Source: Marine Group I thaumarchaeote SCGC AAA799-D11
GTDB lineage: Archaea > Thermoproteota > Nitrososphaeria > Nitrososphaerales > Nitrosopumilaceae
Direction of reading: 5' to 3'
Assembly (NCBI GenBank): GCA_000746765.1
Contig: JOSY01000069.1
Coordinates: 1 to 64,000, forward strand
Length of the DNA: 64,000 nt
Shown here: positions 19,302-29,572 of the stretch, one piece after another
Layout of the letters: the number at the start of each line of letters is the position of its first letter
Position numbering within the stretch: position 1 is the first letter of the stretch
The notes under the pieces: generated by a model
Databases searched by the model: none
What the model saw: only the letters and a program-made list of their open reading frames with translations
Told to the model about the DNA's origin: nothing
Program-made: the position numbers and the translations under genes

Positions 19302-19696
19302 ATTGAGCCCCAGGTTTCAGTGAATTTTTTCATCATTTCACCATATGCATTCATCTGCTCTAATCCAGATGTGCTAAGACTCTTTTGCCAATTTTCAACA
19401 AATTGTTTGAAAGTAGACATGTTACTATCATTGAGAGCTTTTTGCCAGTTCTCGCTAAATTCTTTGAAAGAATTCATTCCAGCATCAGTCATTGCTTTTT
19501 GCCAATTTTCTCCAAATAATTTCATGGTTTCATTACTTGATTCAATGCTAGCTTTTTCCCAAACTTCATTAAATTTAGATTGCATCTCAGTACTGGCAGT
19601 TTGAATCTGCTCAAAAAGAGATTTCCAATTTTCAAGTGATTTGGTATATTCTTGCCACAATGAATCCCATTCATTATTTTTTTCTTGGTCAGACAT
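19283..19696 (-). CDS. phasin-like protein with 19-aa tandem repeats (F.ENWQKAL...)
   Basis: LFGENWQKAMTDAGMNSFKE/FSENWQKALNDSNMSTFKQ/FVENWQKSLSTSGLEQMNA; 57-bp DNA period at 19383, 19440, 19497. Confidence 0.8.
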   Translation of the reverse strand: MSDQEKNNEWDSLWQEYTKSLENWKSLFEQIQTASTEMQSKFNEVWEKASIESSNETMKLFGENWQKAMTDAGMNSFKEFSENWQKALNDSNMSTFKQFVENWQKSLSTSGLEQMNAYGEMMKKFTETWGSMWPKSK

Positions 19697-19746
19697 TAAC
19701 TAAAGATACAATTCGTTGTTCTTAAATGGTTCTCTGAAAATCAGAA

Positions 19747-20232
19747 TTATTTTTGGCGATTTTTCAATCGTTTTTCCATTCTTATTTTTCCTTCTTCAAA
19801 TTTGACTCGGTCTTCATCAGTTTTTAAGGAAAGTTTTGGGACATGCAGGGGTTTGCCATTTTTGTCTAGTGCAACAAAGGTTACAAAAGCAGTTCCCGTT
19901 ACTGTTCTAATTCCAGTAACAATATCTTCAGCCTCTGCTCTAACTTCAATTTCCATAGAAGAGTTATGGACATAATTTATGCGGGCATTTAGTGAAAGAA
20001 CATTTCCAACAAATACAGGTTTTAGAAAATTAACACTATCCATAGATACAGTAACAGCGTTTGATTGAGAATGTCTTTGGGCAACAATACCGGCAACCAT
20101 ATCAATATGTTTTAAAATTTCACCACCAAACACATTTCCAGCTGGATTTGCATCAGATGGAAACATCCTAACAATTACCTCAGCATGAGATTCAGCAGGA
20201 CTCTTTTCTCGAATATTTGATTCAGACGACAT
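19747..20232 (-). CDS. acyl-CoA thioesterase (hotdog fold)
   Basis: MFPSDANPAGNVFGGEILKHIDMVAGIVAQRHSQSNAVTVSMDSVNFLKPV. Confidence 0.93.
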   Translation of the reverse strand: MSSESNIREKSPAESHAEVIVRMFPSDANPAGNVFGGEILKHIDMVAGIVAQRHSQSNAVTVSMDSVNFLKPVFVGNVLSLNARINYVHNSSMEIEVRAEAEDIVTGIRTVTGTAFVTFVALDKNGKPLHVPKLSLKTDEDRVKFEEGKIRMEKRLKNRQK

Positions 20233-20286
20233 CTTATCTAAAATGATTCTAATTTATCCAAATTTAATTTAATCAGTTGATTTTGG

Positions 20287-21624
20287 TTATTTGAAATATT
20301 TTTCGAGTTTAATTTTGTTAATTTTTGGGATTTTTGCTAATTCAAATCCTTCAGGACGTTTTGAAAGGGATCTTGTTGCATCAATACCCATTTTTGCAGT
20401 TTGTAGTTTATTTTGATCACTTGATGGATCAAGACTAGAACCACGCACATTTTTCAAAATTACAAGATCTTTGTCTGCTTGAAATCTTGTGGCCATTGCA
20501 TATTCTACTGCCTCAGCACTATTAGGATCAATATCTTCATCCACTACAGTAACTTGTTTTAATGAACGATGAGATTCAAATGTTTTTTTGATAATTTTCT
20601 TTGCATCAGAATCACTTTTCTTTTTTATTTGTACTACTGCGTGTAGCCAATTACATCCACCATTTGTCATAGACACTTGTTGTGTTTGTCTAAATGCTTT
20701 TTTCAAATCACCATTTAATTTTGATTCAATTGGCATTCCCATCAATAGTCTATGTTCAGAATAACCAGACAAAACATCATGAAAGATTGGATTATTTCTA
20801 AAATACATATTTTCAAGTTCAAAAACAGGTTGGGATCTTTTATGATCATATGTTTGAAGCATTTCTACCATCCACTCAGGATGAGTTTTGTCCTGAAGAA
20901 TTCTTCCTTCCATAACAATTTCTGAACCAGATGGGACATTCAATCCAGTAAATGGAAGTTTTGTTAAAGTTAATTTTCCACCCAACAAAGAGTTTGCAAT
21001 ATCAATTTCATCTTTTCCCCATTGCGCCTGATATGCTCCAGCAATAGAAACGGCAGGATGGACACCTACAGTTATCGCAATTTTTAGATCTTCGCCATGT
21101 TCTTTTGCATCAACAAAACATCGATGTAAGTGACGTCCTTCAACCATTCTGATTGAAAAATGAGATTTGTCAATGGGCATCATTCTATGAAAAGATGAAT
21201 TTTGTTTTCCAGTTTCAGGATTTTTGGCATATGCAATTGATGAGGTGATAAAAGGACCAGATTCTTTCTCAAAATGAGTTACAATAGGCATAGAAAGAAG
21301 GTTTTTTGACTTGTTTTCTTGAAATTTTCCAGATGATACAATTTTTGGAGCCTTTGCTTTTTTGATAGCGGCGATAACTTTTTCATGAATATTATCTTCA
21401 GTTCCACCAACTGCAAGGGCAAATCTTTTTCGAGTGCCAACCAAATTTGCAACTAAATTAAAATCACTTTCTTTGATGTTTTCAAACAACACGGCATGTA
21501 AGCCGTCAACTTTGGCAGTGATTCCTGCTATCTCATATTTTGTTGAAACTTTAGTTTTTACAGTTTTGAGTTCTTTGTTTTTCTTAATTTTTGAGATATA
21601 ATTTCTTAAATCACTCATTCTCAA
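20287..21624 (-). CDS. UbiD family decarboxylase
   Basis: MSDLRNYISKIKKN, HRMMPIDKSHFSIRMVEGRHLHRCF, GVHPAVSIAGAYQA. Confidence 0.92.
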   Translation of the reverse strand: MRMSDLRNYISKIKKNKELKTVKTKVSTKYEIAGITAKVDGLHAVLFENIKESDFNLVANLVGTRKRFALAVGGTEDNIHEKVIAAIKKAKAPKIVSSGKFQENKSKNLLSMPIVTHFEKESGPFITSSIAYAKNPETGKQNSSFHRMMPIDKSHFSIRMVEGRHLHRCFVDAKEHGEDLKIAITVGVHPAVSIAGAYQAQWGKDEIDIANSLLGGKLTLTKLPFTGLNVPSGSEIVMEGRILQDKTHPEWMVEMLQTYDHKRSQPVFELENMYFRNNPIFHDVLSGYSEHRLLMGMPIESKLNGDLKKAFRQTQQVSMTNGGCNWLHAVVQIKKKSDSDAKKIIKKTFESHRSLKQVTVVDEDIDPNSAEAVEYAMATRFQADKDLVILKNVRGSSLDPSSDQNKLQTAKMGIDATRSLSKRPEGFELAKIPKINKIKLEKYFK

Positions 21625-21952
21625 TCATCTCCATAATCTCAGACATTAAGTCTTTTGCAGTATTTGGGTCTAATTCTTTTTGGATAAATGCCGAAACCAA
21701 TGCAATACCTCTCATCCTGGTACTGACTCGTTCGGCAACAAGTTTGAGAAAAAGCGATTCAGTTCTAGATGGAATAATTGTAGTAGTAATTGGAGTAGGT
21801 CCTGTTGCCATGGATGCTACCATGGAGCCTATTTTATTGGAACCTTCAGCTACAGAAATGAAATAACCATTTTCAAATTTTTGAATAGATAAAGAAAAGT
21901 TACGGCCCTCCAAATTTACCAATTTTTGGAAAAATCCATTTGGAGAGTTCAA
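21611..21952 (-). CDS. conserved hypothetical protein
   Basis: 113-aa ORF overlapping ubiD start by 14 bp. Confidence 0.75.
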   Translation of the reverse strand: MNSPNGFFQKLVNLEGRNFSLSIQKFENGYFISVAEGSNKIGSMVASMATGPTPITTTIIPSRTESLFLKLVAERVSTRMRGIALVSAFIQKELDPNTAKDLMSEIMEMIENE

Positions 21953-21969
21953 TAAGCTATGAACAAGTC

Positions 21970-22410
21970 TTATGCTTTTATTGCTATTGATTCATTTTCT
22001 TGGGAAGCATCAACTAGAGTAGGATTCTTCTTGCAATTCTTTTCGTGTTTGTCTGGATAGACAAATAATTTCTCACAATATTTGCATGGAGTTTTTTCCT
22101 TAGACTTTGTTGTTTTAGATTTTGCAGTTTTTGCTTTAGATTTTGCTTTTACTGCAATTTCTTCAACTTCTGGTTGAACTTCTGCTGATTTTGCTTCAAT
22201 AGAATCAGCCTCAACTCTTGCTCGTAATTTGGCTTTGTATTTCAAATTACGTGGTTTAGTTCTTAATCTATAGCCACAGCATGGACACCATAGTCCTTCC
22301 CATTTGATGAATATTTCACAAATTTGACATCGACGTTGTCCAGAAGCATATCTTCCGGTTCCAACAGGCTTTTGAGCCTTATATCTAACACAAATTCCTT
22401 TACAAGTCAT
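21970..22410 (-). CDS. zinc-ribbon protein with Lys/Ala-rich linker and C-terminal Cys/His motif
   Basis: MTCKGICVRYK...RRCQICEIFIKWEGLWCPCCGYRLR...CKYCEKLFVYPDKHEKNCKK. Confidence 0.8.
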   Translation of the reverse strand: MTCKGICVRYKAQKPVGTGRYASGQRRCQICEIFIKWEGLWCPCCGYRLRTKPRNLKYKAKLRARVEADSIEAKSAEVQPEVEEIAVKAKSKAKTAKSKTTKSKEKTPCKYCEKLFVYPDKHEKNCKKNPTLVDASQENESIAIKA

Positions 22411-22721
22411 CTTGGTAGTATTGTATAGAATTCATAAGTATATAAGGGTGGATCGATAAAATATAGATAAAAAGTATCAAAAAGTTGTAAAAATTTTAAC
22501 TAATTTTACGATCACTCTAATTTGTTTCAATGAAAAACGAGAAATCTTCAATAAATATGTATAGCTTGGTTGAATTTCGTTTTTTTTTGAAAAAATGATA
22601 TGTGTCAATATAGTTGTTTAACTAAAAATTTCAGTTTTTTCTAAAAAAAATATAGAAAATTGAAGAATATCATACAGTATGAATTGAAGAAATAGAGAGT
22701 TTGTTCTCAAAATATGAAAAA

Positions 22722-23384
22722 CTAACCTGTCATAGACAATGGCAAAATAGAATGCCTATATCCATCTCTTTGAGAGATGTATTTTGCAGATAGCATGTCT
22801 CGTTTTCCTCTCTGATTGAAATTCTTAATTTTCATACTTGTCTTTCGCTCATCAACAAATTCTAATTCAAAGGATGAGCAAAATCTGAGATTTAACAGGG
22901 TAACAATTTGTTTTGCTATTCCCATATTTCCATTTCCAATTTTTACAATTTTTCTTTTTGCTCTAAGACCTCCAAGTACTCGAATAATATGAGCAACTAA
23001 TTCTTCAACAGATGAGTGAAACGAACTCTCAATTTCTTTTCCATAATAAAATACGGACAAACCAGTTCTCTCTCCAGGATCAATTCCTAAAATCAGATCA
23101 TTTTCCTCAAAATCAAGATTTAGTTTTTGCATCATAATTCCTCTAATAACTGTTGGAGGGTGTTCAAAAATATCCTCATGAAGTAATGGAGTGTCACATA
23201 TTTTGGGGGATTCTTTATGAGTTGTAAGTATTAGATGGCCAGAATAGTCTTGTATTTCCTCAGGTAAAATTGAATCAAATGATAATTTGAGGGCTTTCAG
23301 ATATGTTGAAAATCTATAGTATGGTTTACCATAGGAGGTAGCAATTCCAATACGTGAATTAAGTAAGGGATCGATATTTGACAA
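22722..23384 (-). CDS. RuvC/RNase H-fold-like protein of unknown function
   Basis: LILGIDPGERTGLSVFYYGKEIE; LEFVDERKTS; RDMLSAKYIS. Confidence 0.6.
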   Translation of the reverse strand: MSNIDPLLNSRIGIATSYGKPYYRFSTYLKALKLSFDSILPEEIQDYSGHLILTTHKESPKICDTPLLHEDIFEHPPTVIRGIMMQKLNLDFEENDLILGIDPGERTGLSVFYYGKEIESSFHSSVEELVAHIIRVLGGLRAKRKIVKIGNGNMGIAKQIVTLLNLRFCSSFELEFVDERKTSMKIKNFNQRGKRDMLSAKYISQRDGYRHSILPLSMTG

Positions 23385-23405
23385 AACGGAATATAGGATT
23401 TAGGA

Positions 23406-23738
23406 TTATGCCTTCAAAACAGTTGACACAACATGTTTCACTGCTTCATCAAAATTAGCATTAATTTTGGATTGAATTTCAGATAACTTAGCCTCACCTT
23501 CTTGAGCAATTTTTGCAGATTCTGCAGTTGCCTTTTCTTTTGAAGCGTTTATCAAAACCTCGGCTTCTTTTGTGGCCATTTCTCGGGTTTTTTCCATAAG
23601 AGCGTCAATTTCATTTTGGGCCTTTACTGAAAGTTGTTTTTTCATATCTCCAACTTTACTGTTTAAGGAGTCAATATCATCTTCTAAGACATTTAGAGAT
23701 TTGATGATTCCAGTGACTTTAGATTCAGCCATGCTCAT
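23406..23738 (-). CDS. coiled-coil protein, resembles V/A-type ATPase peripheral stalk (subunit H/G-like)
   Basis: Heptad-rich Ala/Glu/Lys sequence KTREMATKEAEVLINASKEKATAESAKIAQEGEAKL. Confidence 0.6.
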   Translation of the reverse strand: MSMAESKVTGIIKSLNVLEDDIDSLNSKVGDMKKQLSVKAQNEIDALMEKTREMATKEAEVLINASKEKATAESAKIAQEGEAKLSEIQSKINANFDEAVKHVVSTVLKA

Positions 23739-23800
23739 TACACCCGAATTTCAATAATTCCATTACTTAAATCATTCATTTTTAGGCACAAAATGGAGGA

Positions 23801-24142
23801 TCATCCAGTGGTTAGCAGTAAAATGGCTCGAGCTAGATCGCCTTTTGCTTCCTCTAATGCACTTTTTGCCTTTTCCTCATCAACACCTGCTTGTTGGCTT
23901 ACAAGTTGAATATCTTCTTCAGAGAATATAGGAACCTCTAGTTCTCTTTCCTCATAGCTGTCAGCAGTGACAGTGAAGATGGAATTATCTTTAGCTTTCA
24001 TTTCGGTAACAGATGGTTTTGAAAGAATGATCTCTTTTTTGTCGGTCTTTATGGTGACTTCTTGAACATTAGATAGTTCATTCATGTCCAGCCCCATCTT
24101 GTCCATCATTCTTCGCATTTCGCGATTTCCTCCGCGCATCAT
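23801..24142 (-). CDS. nac: nascent polypeptide-associated complex protein
   Basis: NAC core NREMRRMMDKMGLDMNELSNVQEVTIKT and C-terminal UBA-like AKSALEEAKGDLARAILLL. Confidence 0.93.
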   Translation of the reverse strand: MMRGGNREMRRMMDKMGLDMNELSNVQEVTIKTDKKEIILSKPSVTEMKAKDNSIFTVTADSYEERELEVPIFSEEDIQLVSQQAGVDEEKAKSALEEAKGDLARAILLLTTG

Positions 24143-24612
24143 GGTTCTTTTTCCTCCTTACGACTTTTTAAACTATCTCTAACTTTAATGGCTACGCCCC
24201 TATCAAAGTCAGAAATCATCTCATATGACAGAACAGCTCTGCCTACAGCAATGACTTTGTTTTTGAATAAGATTGGAGTATCAGATGAAATTCTAACATT
24301 TTTTCCACATTTTACTACATGTTTACAAAACACTGATCTTCCTTCTTGTACAAATGGTGCAGCATCTTTGTTTATCTCTACACAGTTTTCTCTGAAGGTT
24401 TTACTCTTCATGAGTATTTGGGCAAAGTAAGGACTAATTGCCAAACCACCATCAATTCTTAATGTACACAATAATTTTCCATTATGCATGACTGTTCTAA
24501 TTCTACCAGTTTTTCTTGAGAAGGTCATTTCAACATCTTTTGGAAGATGTTTTGAGACTCCATTTCCAAATAGAGAATCAATAGAAGATTGTAATTTTAG
24601 AATGTGGTCCAT
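24139..24612 (-). CDS. PUA domain-containing protein
   Basis: RIDGGLAISPYFA, GRSVFCKHVVKCGKNVRISSDTPILFKNKVIAVGRAVLSYEMI; coupled with nac. Confidence 0.82.
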   Translation of the reverse strand: MDHILKLQSSIDSLFGNGVSKHLPKDVEMTFSRKTGRIRTVMHNGKLLCTLRIDGGLAISPYFAQILMKSKTFRENCVEINKDAAPFVQEGRSVFCKHVVKCGKNVRISSDTPILFKNKVIAVGRAVLSYEMISDFDRGVAIKVRDSLKSRKEEKEP

Positions 24613-24702
24613 ATTCAGGCTCGATGTATTCTAAATATTAGTTCAATGATTATGTATAGCAAAGTTAACAAACTATATAGAATGGATTTTTTTATGTAGT
24701 TT

Positions 24703-25749
24703 ATGGAAGAAAGAGAAGAAACAAGGAAAATCCAGTTTACTGGTAAATCATCGTATATAGTTTCACTACCAAAACAATGGATTATGGATTTAGGATTAAA
24801 GCAAGGTGATCAGATTAGAATGGTTAGGAAAGGCTCATCAACCTTAGAGCTTTTTCCTCCAAAATTTGAATCACGTAGTCAGAAAAAAGAAGAAGCCATC
24901 ATTGAAATTAATTCTGAAGAAAAAGCATCTTCTATTGTTAGAAAATTAATTTCACTTTATTTTTTGGGTTTTAAGACAATTAATGTAAAACCAAAAGATG
25001 GAAGATTAAGTCCCATTCAAAGAAACACGGTAAAAGAAGCAGTCAAGCGAATGTTGATGGGTTCTGAAATTATTTCAGATTCTAGCAGTGGAATCACAGT
25101 ACAAGTTCTGGTAAATTTATTGGAGTTATCAGTTGATGGGGCATTCAAAAGAATGATTCATTTGGCAAAATCAATGTCCAGTGATGCCATACTAGCTGTC
25201 AAAGAAAATAATGTGGATTTGGCACAAGAGGTAATCAATACAGATGATGAAGTAGACAGATTCGGATTTTACATTATTCGTCAGTTAAAGATAGCAATCC
25301 AAAATGAACACATGCTAAAAGAGATGGGGTTTAGAAATCCAAGAAATTGTTTGGGTTATAGGTTGGTAGTAAAAAACATAGAAAGAACAGGAGACCATGC
25401 TGCATTTATTGCCAAAGATCTTTTGGAATTCAAAAAATCAGTGAAAAAGGAGATCTTGCAGAAATTGCAAGACATGAATGAGTTTTGTTTATCTGCATTA
25501 GATGATGCGTGCCTAGCTTTGTTCAAGGAAGATTACTCACAGGCTGAAAAAACCATTGAAAAGACTAATGAGATTACGAAATATGAGAAAAAAGTCAGAG
25601 AAGCCTCAAAATCACTAAAAGATGACGAGGAGATTTACAGAGTCAGAAGGATGACAGAAAATATCAGAAGAATTTCTGAGTATGCGAGCGATATTGCAGA
25701 AATAGTCCTGAACATGAACATAGAAAAAGCAATCAAAAAAACAGCATAG
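24703..25749 (+). CDS. PhoU domain / AbrB-type phosphate uptake regulator
   Basis: N-terminal RKIQFTGKSSYIVSLPKQWIMDLGLKQGDQIRMV (SpoVT-AbrB); helical PhoU domain. Confidence 0.9.
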   Translation: MEEREETRKIQFTGKSSYIVSLPKQWIMDLGLKQGDQIRMVRKGSSTLELFPPKFESRSQKKEEAIIEINSEEKASSIVRKLISLYFLGFKTINVKPKDGRLSPIQRNTVKEAVKRMLMGSEIISDSSSGITVQVLVNLLELSVDGAFKRMIHLAKSMSSDAILAVKENNVDLAQEVINTDDEVDRFGFYIIRQLKIAIQNEHMLKEMGFRNPRNCLGYRLVVKNIERTGDHAAFIAKDLLEFKKSVKKEILQKLQDMNEFCLSALDDACLALFKEDYSQAEKTIEKTNEITKYEKKVREASKSLKDDEEIYRVRRMTENIRRISEYASDIAEIVLNMNIEKAIKKTA

Positions 25750-25804
25750 ATTTCAAAACAGTTAGAATCTTTAACTCGAGTTATAGTAAAAACATGGAAT
25801 CAAG

Positions 25805-26917
25805 ATGAAATCAGCGATTTTAATCACATATGATAAGGAAGATGTGATAAGTGAGGCAAAGGGGCTTTGTGATGCAGCAGGTTTTCAAGTAGTTCATACA
25901 ATGAAACAGAAATTCCTAAAGAAACCAAAGTACGGCATCAGTGGAGGAATCTTAGAGCAGTTGGAAGAGATTTCAGAGAAGATTAGACCAGACGTTATCG
26001 TGTTTGATGAGGTTCTAAAACCAAGTCAGAATTATAATTTGGCATCAGTATTGCATAGAGAAATTTTAGACAGAGAAGCACTAATTCTTGAAATTTTTGA
26101 AAGTAGAGCATCAAGTGCAGAATCAAAATTACAAGTAAAGTTAGCTCAACTAAGATACGAAATGGCCAGAGCCAAAGAGAAGGTTCGACTTTCAAGCATG
26201 GGAGAACAGCCAGGATTTATGGGAATAGGAAAATTCGAAGTTGATGTTTACTATAATGATATCAAACACAGAATGAATACAATCAGATCAAAATTAGAAA
26301 AAGCTGGAAAACAAAGAGAGTTACACAGACAAGGAAGAAAAAGAATGGGATTCAAAACAATCTCACTTGCAGGATACACTTCTGCTGGAAAAACTACCTT
26401 GTTTAACACGATGACAGGTGAGACAAGAGACCAAAGCAGTGAGTTGTTTACAACACTTTCAACTACCACACGCAGAGTTACAATTAATCAAGAACCATTT
26501 TTGATATCAGATACGGTAGGTTTTATCAGCAAATTACCTGCATACATGATTGATGCATTCAAATCAACTTTAGAAGAATTAGGCCACACAGATATCATTA
26601 TTGTAGTAATAGACATTAGTGATTCAATTTTTGAGTTAAAAAAGAAATTTTCAAGCTGCATGAGAACACTTAGTGAATTAGGAGTTGAGAAGGATAGAAT
26701 GGTTTATGCATTAAATAAATCAGATTTACTTGAAAATAGTAAAATTGAGGAAAAAATTGAGACGTTAAATTTGGTAGATAATAAAAAATGGGTTCCAGTT
26801 TCTGCAAAAACTGGAAAAAACGTAAAACAACTCAAAGAACTAATAAAAGATATTTTGGAAAGTTACAATTCACACAAATTTGAAAAACAGGGAGTCGAAA
26901 AGACATTTGGTAATTGA
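25805..26917 (+). CDS. hflX: GTPase HflX
   Basis: [50 protein letters not shown]. Confidence 0.94.
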   Translation: MKSAILITYDKEDVISEAKGLCDAAGFQVVHTMKQKFLKKPKYGISGGILEQLEEISEKIRPDVIVFDEVLKPSQNYNLASVLHREILDREALILEIFESRASSAESKLQVKLAQLRYEMARAKEKVRLSSMGEQPGFMGIGKFEVDVYYNDIKHRMNTIRSKLEKAGKQRELHRQGRKRMGFKTISLAGYTSAGKTTLFNTMTGETRDQSSELFTTLSTTTRRVTINQEPFLISDTVGFISKLPAYMIDAFKSTLEELGHTDIIIVVIDISDSIFELKKKFSSCMRTLSELGVEKDRMVYALNKSDLLENSKIEEKIETLNLVDNKKWVPVSAKTGKNVKQLKELIKDILESYNSHKFEKQGVEKTFGN

Positions 26918-27440
26918 AGTAGTACGTATAGGACAAAGACTAGTTAGAGATGATAGAGTTACAACCCATGTAGCATTAGTTTCAAGAGCATTTGGTGCAG
27001 AGACAATTTTCATGACAGAGGTCAATCCAGAAATTAAAGATACGTTAGGAAAAATTAACGAAACATGGGGCGGGAATTTTACAGTTGAATTTATAGAAAA
27101 TTGGAAACCAATTATCAAAAAGAAAAAGGAAGATGGTTTCAAAATAGTACATCTATCAATGTATGGTGAAAAGATTAATGATATTCAAGATAAAATTCGA
27201 GGAAGAGAAAATCTGTTAATCGTTGTAGGTGCTGAAAAAGTTCCCCGGGAAATTTACGAGTTGGCAGACTATAATGTAGGAATAGGAAGTCAACCTCATT
27301 CTGAAATAAGTGCTCTTGCCATACTTTTAGATCGTATTCAAGAAGGTCAACAATTTGAGAAAGAGTTTCTAGGTGCAAAGAGGAAGATTATACCCACAAA
27401 AACAGGCAAAAATGTACAGGTAAAAGAAACAAGGGATTAA
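26907..27440 (+). CDS. tRNA (cytidine(56)-2'-O)-methyltransferase
   Basis: [71 protein letters not shown] start at 26907. Confidence 0.9.
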   Translation: MVIEVVRIGQRLVRDDRVTTHVALVSRAFGAETIFMTEVNPEIKDTLGKINETWGGNFTVEFIENWKPIIKKKKEDGFKIVHLSMYGEKINDIQDKIRGRENLLIVVGAEKVPREIYELADYNVGIGSQPHSEISALAILLDRIQEGQQFEKEFLGAKRKIIPTKTGKNVQVKETRD

Positions 27441-27466
27441 TAATAGATTATCAGGAGAAATTAGAG

Positions 27467-27982
27467 TTGGTAGACAAATACGAAGATCCTTTTGTCAGAA
27501 TTGCTTCAATGATTGGAGGGGACGAATATCTCAAAGTAGCTCGTTCATTACTAAAAGCAGAAGATGCAACTGATGAAGAAATTGCTAGTTCGACAGGACT
27601 TAGAATCAACATGGTAAGAAAAGTATTGTATGATCTTTTTGGAAAATCTCTCATTACAGGAATTAGAGTAAAAGATGAAAGAAAAGGATGGTTTGTCTAC
27701 AGGTGGAGAACCCGAAGAGAAGAAGTAGAGCACTTTATTGAAAATCAGAAAAAGAAAATTGAAGAGAGATTACAGCAAAGACTAGACTATGAGAATGCAT
27801 CTGATTTCTATCATTGTGGAAATGAAGATTGTCCAAGAGTAACATTTGAGAACGCACTTGAGGGAATGTTCAAATGTCCATCGTGCGGAAATGTCCTTAA
27901 TCTAAAAAAGAACGATAAATCTAAAAAAGCATATCAAAAGAAAATCGATGAAATCAAGAAAGATATGCAGCAAATTTTCTAA
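27467..27982 (+). CDS. tfe: transcription factor E (TFE alpha)
   Basis: Winged helix TGLRINMVRKVLYDLFGKSLITG plus zinc ribbon CGNEDCPRVTFENALEGMFKCPSCGN. Confidence 0.93.
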   Translation: MVDKYEDPFVRIASMIGGDEYLKVARSLLKAEDATDEEIASSTGLRINMVRKVLYDLFGKSLITGIRVKDERKGWFVYRWRTRREEVEHFIENQKKKIEERLQQRLDYENASDFYHCGNEDCPRVTFENALEGMFKCPSCGNVLNLKKNDKSKKAYQKKIDEIKKDMQQIF

Positions 27983-28037
27983 TTAGATTCGAGTATTAAG
28001 TTACTAAATTAAATAGGAGATATAGTTCCAAAAAATC

Positions 28038-29429
28038 CTGAGTCAAATTACTACAGTTAATCCTACAACAGGTGAAGATATCACAACATTTTCAGCAATG
28101 GGCAAAGATCAGGTATTTGAGTTAGTAAGAAAAGCAAAAAGAGCATTTCCCGAATGGAAAAAAGATTATGAAAAACGTAGAAGTTACATTTACAATTTAG
28201 TTGAACATTTAAAGAAAAACAAAACAGAATTAGCAAAAATTGCAACTAGTGAAATGGGAAAGGCACTAAAAGAATCAATTGGAGAAGTTGAAAAATGTGC
28301 ATGGGCTTTAGAATTTTATGCAGATCATGGAGATAGTTTCCTTTCTGACGAAGTACTAAATACAGATGCAAGAAAAAGTTTTCTTACATTTGAACCACTA
28401 GGAGTAATTGGTTCTATTATGCCATGGAACTTTCCGTATTGGCAAGCTCTAAGATTTGCAGCTCCATGTTTGATGGCAGGAAATGTAATTGTAATGAAAC
28501 CATCCAGAGTTACCATGCAATCAGGAATTGAAATTGAAAAAGCATTTGCAGAAGCAGGAATACCTGAAGGAGTATTCTCAACTGTAGTAGGAAGTGTAGA
28601 TTCTGCAAATCATCTTATTGATTCAGAAGTTAATGCTGTCACATTTACTGGAAGTACCAATGCAGGAGCAAAGGTGGGAGAAAGAGCTGCCATGAATCTA
28701 AAAAAATGTGTGTTAGAATTAGGTGGAAGTGATCCTTTCATTGTTTTAGATGATGCCATTATAGAAAAAGCAGCTGAAGGTGCAGTAAAAGGCAGGTTCA
28801 TTAACTGTGGACAAAGTTGTGTAGCCTCAAAAAGATTCTTTGTAGGCAAAAATATTGCTGAAGATTTTATTGAGTTATTCATCAAAAAAGCATCTCAACT
28901 CAAAGTAGGAGATCCGATGTCAATTGATACAGATGTTGGGCCACTATCAAGCAAGGATGGATTAGAAACAATTTCAGGAATTGTAGAGGATGCAAAGGCA
29001 AAAGGTGCCGAAGTACTCCTAGGCGGAGAAGAGATGGACGGAAATGGATATTTCTACAAGCCAACAATTCTAACAAACATTACATCAGATATGAGAATTG
29101 CACAAGAAGAAACGTTTGGACCGGTTGCACCAATAACAATTGTTGAGAATGAAAGTGACGCTATCAAGATGGCAAATGATAGTGAATTTGGATTAGGGGC
29201 AAGTATTTGGACAAAAGATCTTGCCAAAGCAGATAAGATGTCAAGAAGAATTGAATCAGGAATTGTTAGTGTAAACAATGTAGTAATTTCAGATCCAAGA
29301 ATTCCTTTTGGTGGAATAAAGCACAGTGGATTTGGAAGAGAGCTATCAAGATACGGAATGCTAGAATTTGTAAATCTGAAATCAGTTAGATTCTATGACA
29401 ATCTAACACATCATCATTACGTAGAATAG
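28038..29429 (+). CDS. aldehyde dehydrogenase, succinate-semialdehyde dehydrogenase-like; probable CTG start
   Basis: FTGSTNAGAKVGERA, ELGGSDPFIVLDDA, NCGQSCVASKRFFV; first ATG is 28098 but frame is open from 28026 and reads LSQITTVNPTTGEDITTFSAM. Confidence 0.88.
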   Translation: MSQITTVNPTTGEDITTFSAMGKDQVFELVRKAKRAFPEWKKDYEKRRSYIYNLVEHLKKNKTELAKIATSEMGKALKESIGEVEKCAWALEFYADHGDSFLSDEVLNTDARKSFLTFEPLGVIGSIMPWNFPYWQALRFAAPCLMAGNVIVMKPSRVTMQSGIEIEKAFAEAGIPEGVFSTVVGSVDSANHLIDSEVNAVTFTGSTNAGAKVGERAAMNLKKCVLELGGSDPFIVLDDAIIEKAAEGAVKGRFINCGQSCVASKRFFVGKNIAEDFIELFIKKASQLKVGDPMSIDTDVGPLSSKDGLETISGIVEDAKAKGAEVLLGGEEMDGNGYFYKPTILTNITSDMRIAQEETFGPVAPITIVENESDAIKMANDSEFGLGASIWTKDLAKADKMSRRIESGIVSVNNVVISDPRIPFGGIKHSGFGRELSRYGMLEFVNLKSVRFYDNLTHHHYVE

Positions 29430-29572
29430 TTTTTCACAGTTGAAATTATGAGCATCCTTTAAGTATAATTTTAGCGTATTATACAGTGACGAGGACACTC
29501 GATAACATACATTGTTGAGTGGAGATCAAAGAGATCTTGGGAACGCCTTGAGCTTTGAGATACATTCAGAGT

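Noticed and set aside
22530-22598. Tiny ORF MKNEKSSINMYSLVEFRFFLKK in the 22.4-22.7 kb gap
   Set aside because: Only 22 aa, AT-rich, no clear ribosome-binding site; likely chance.
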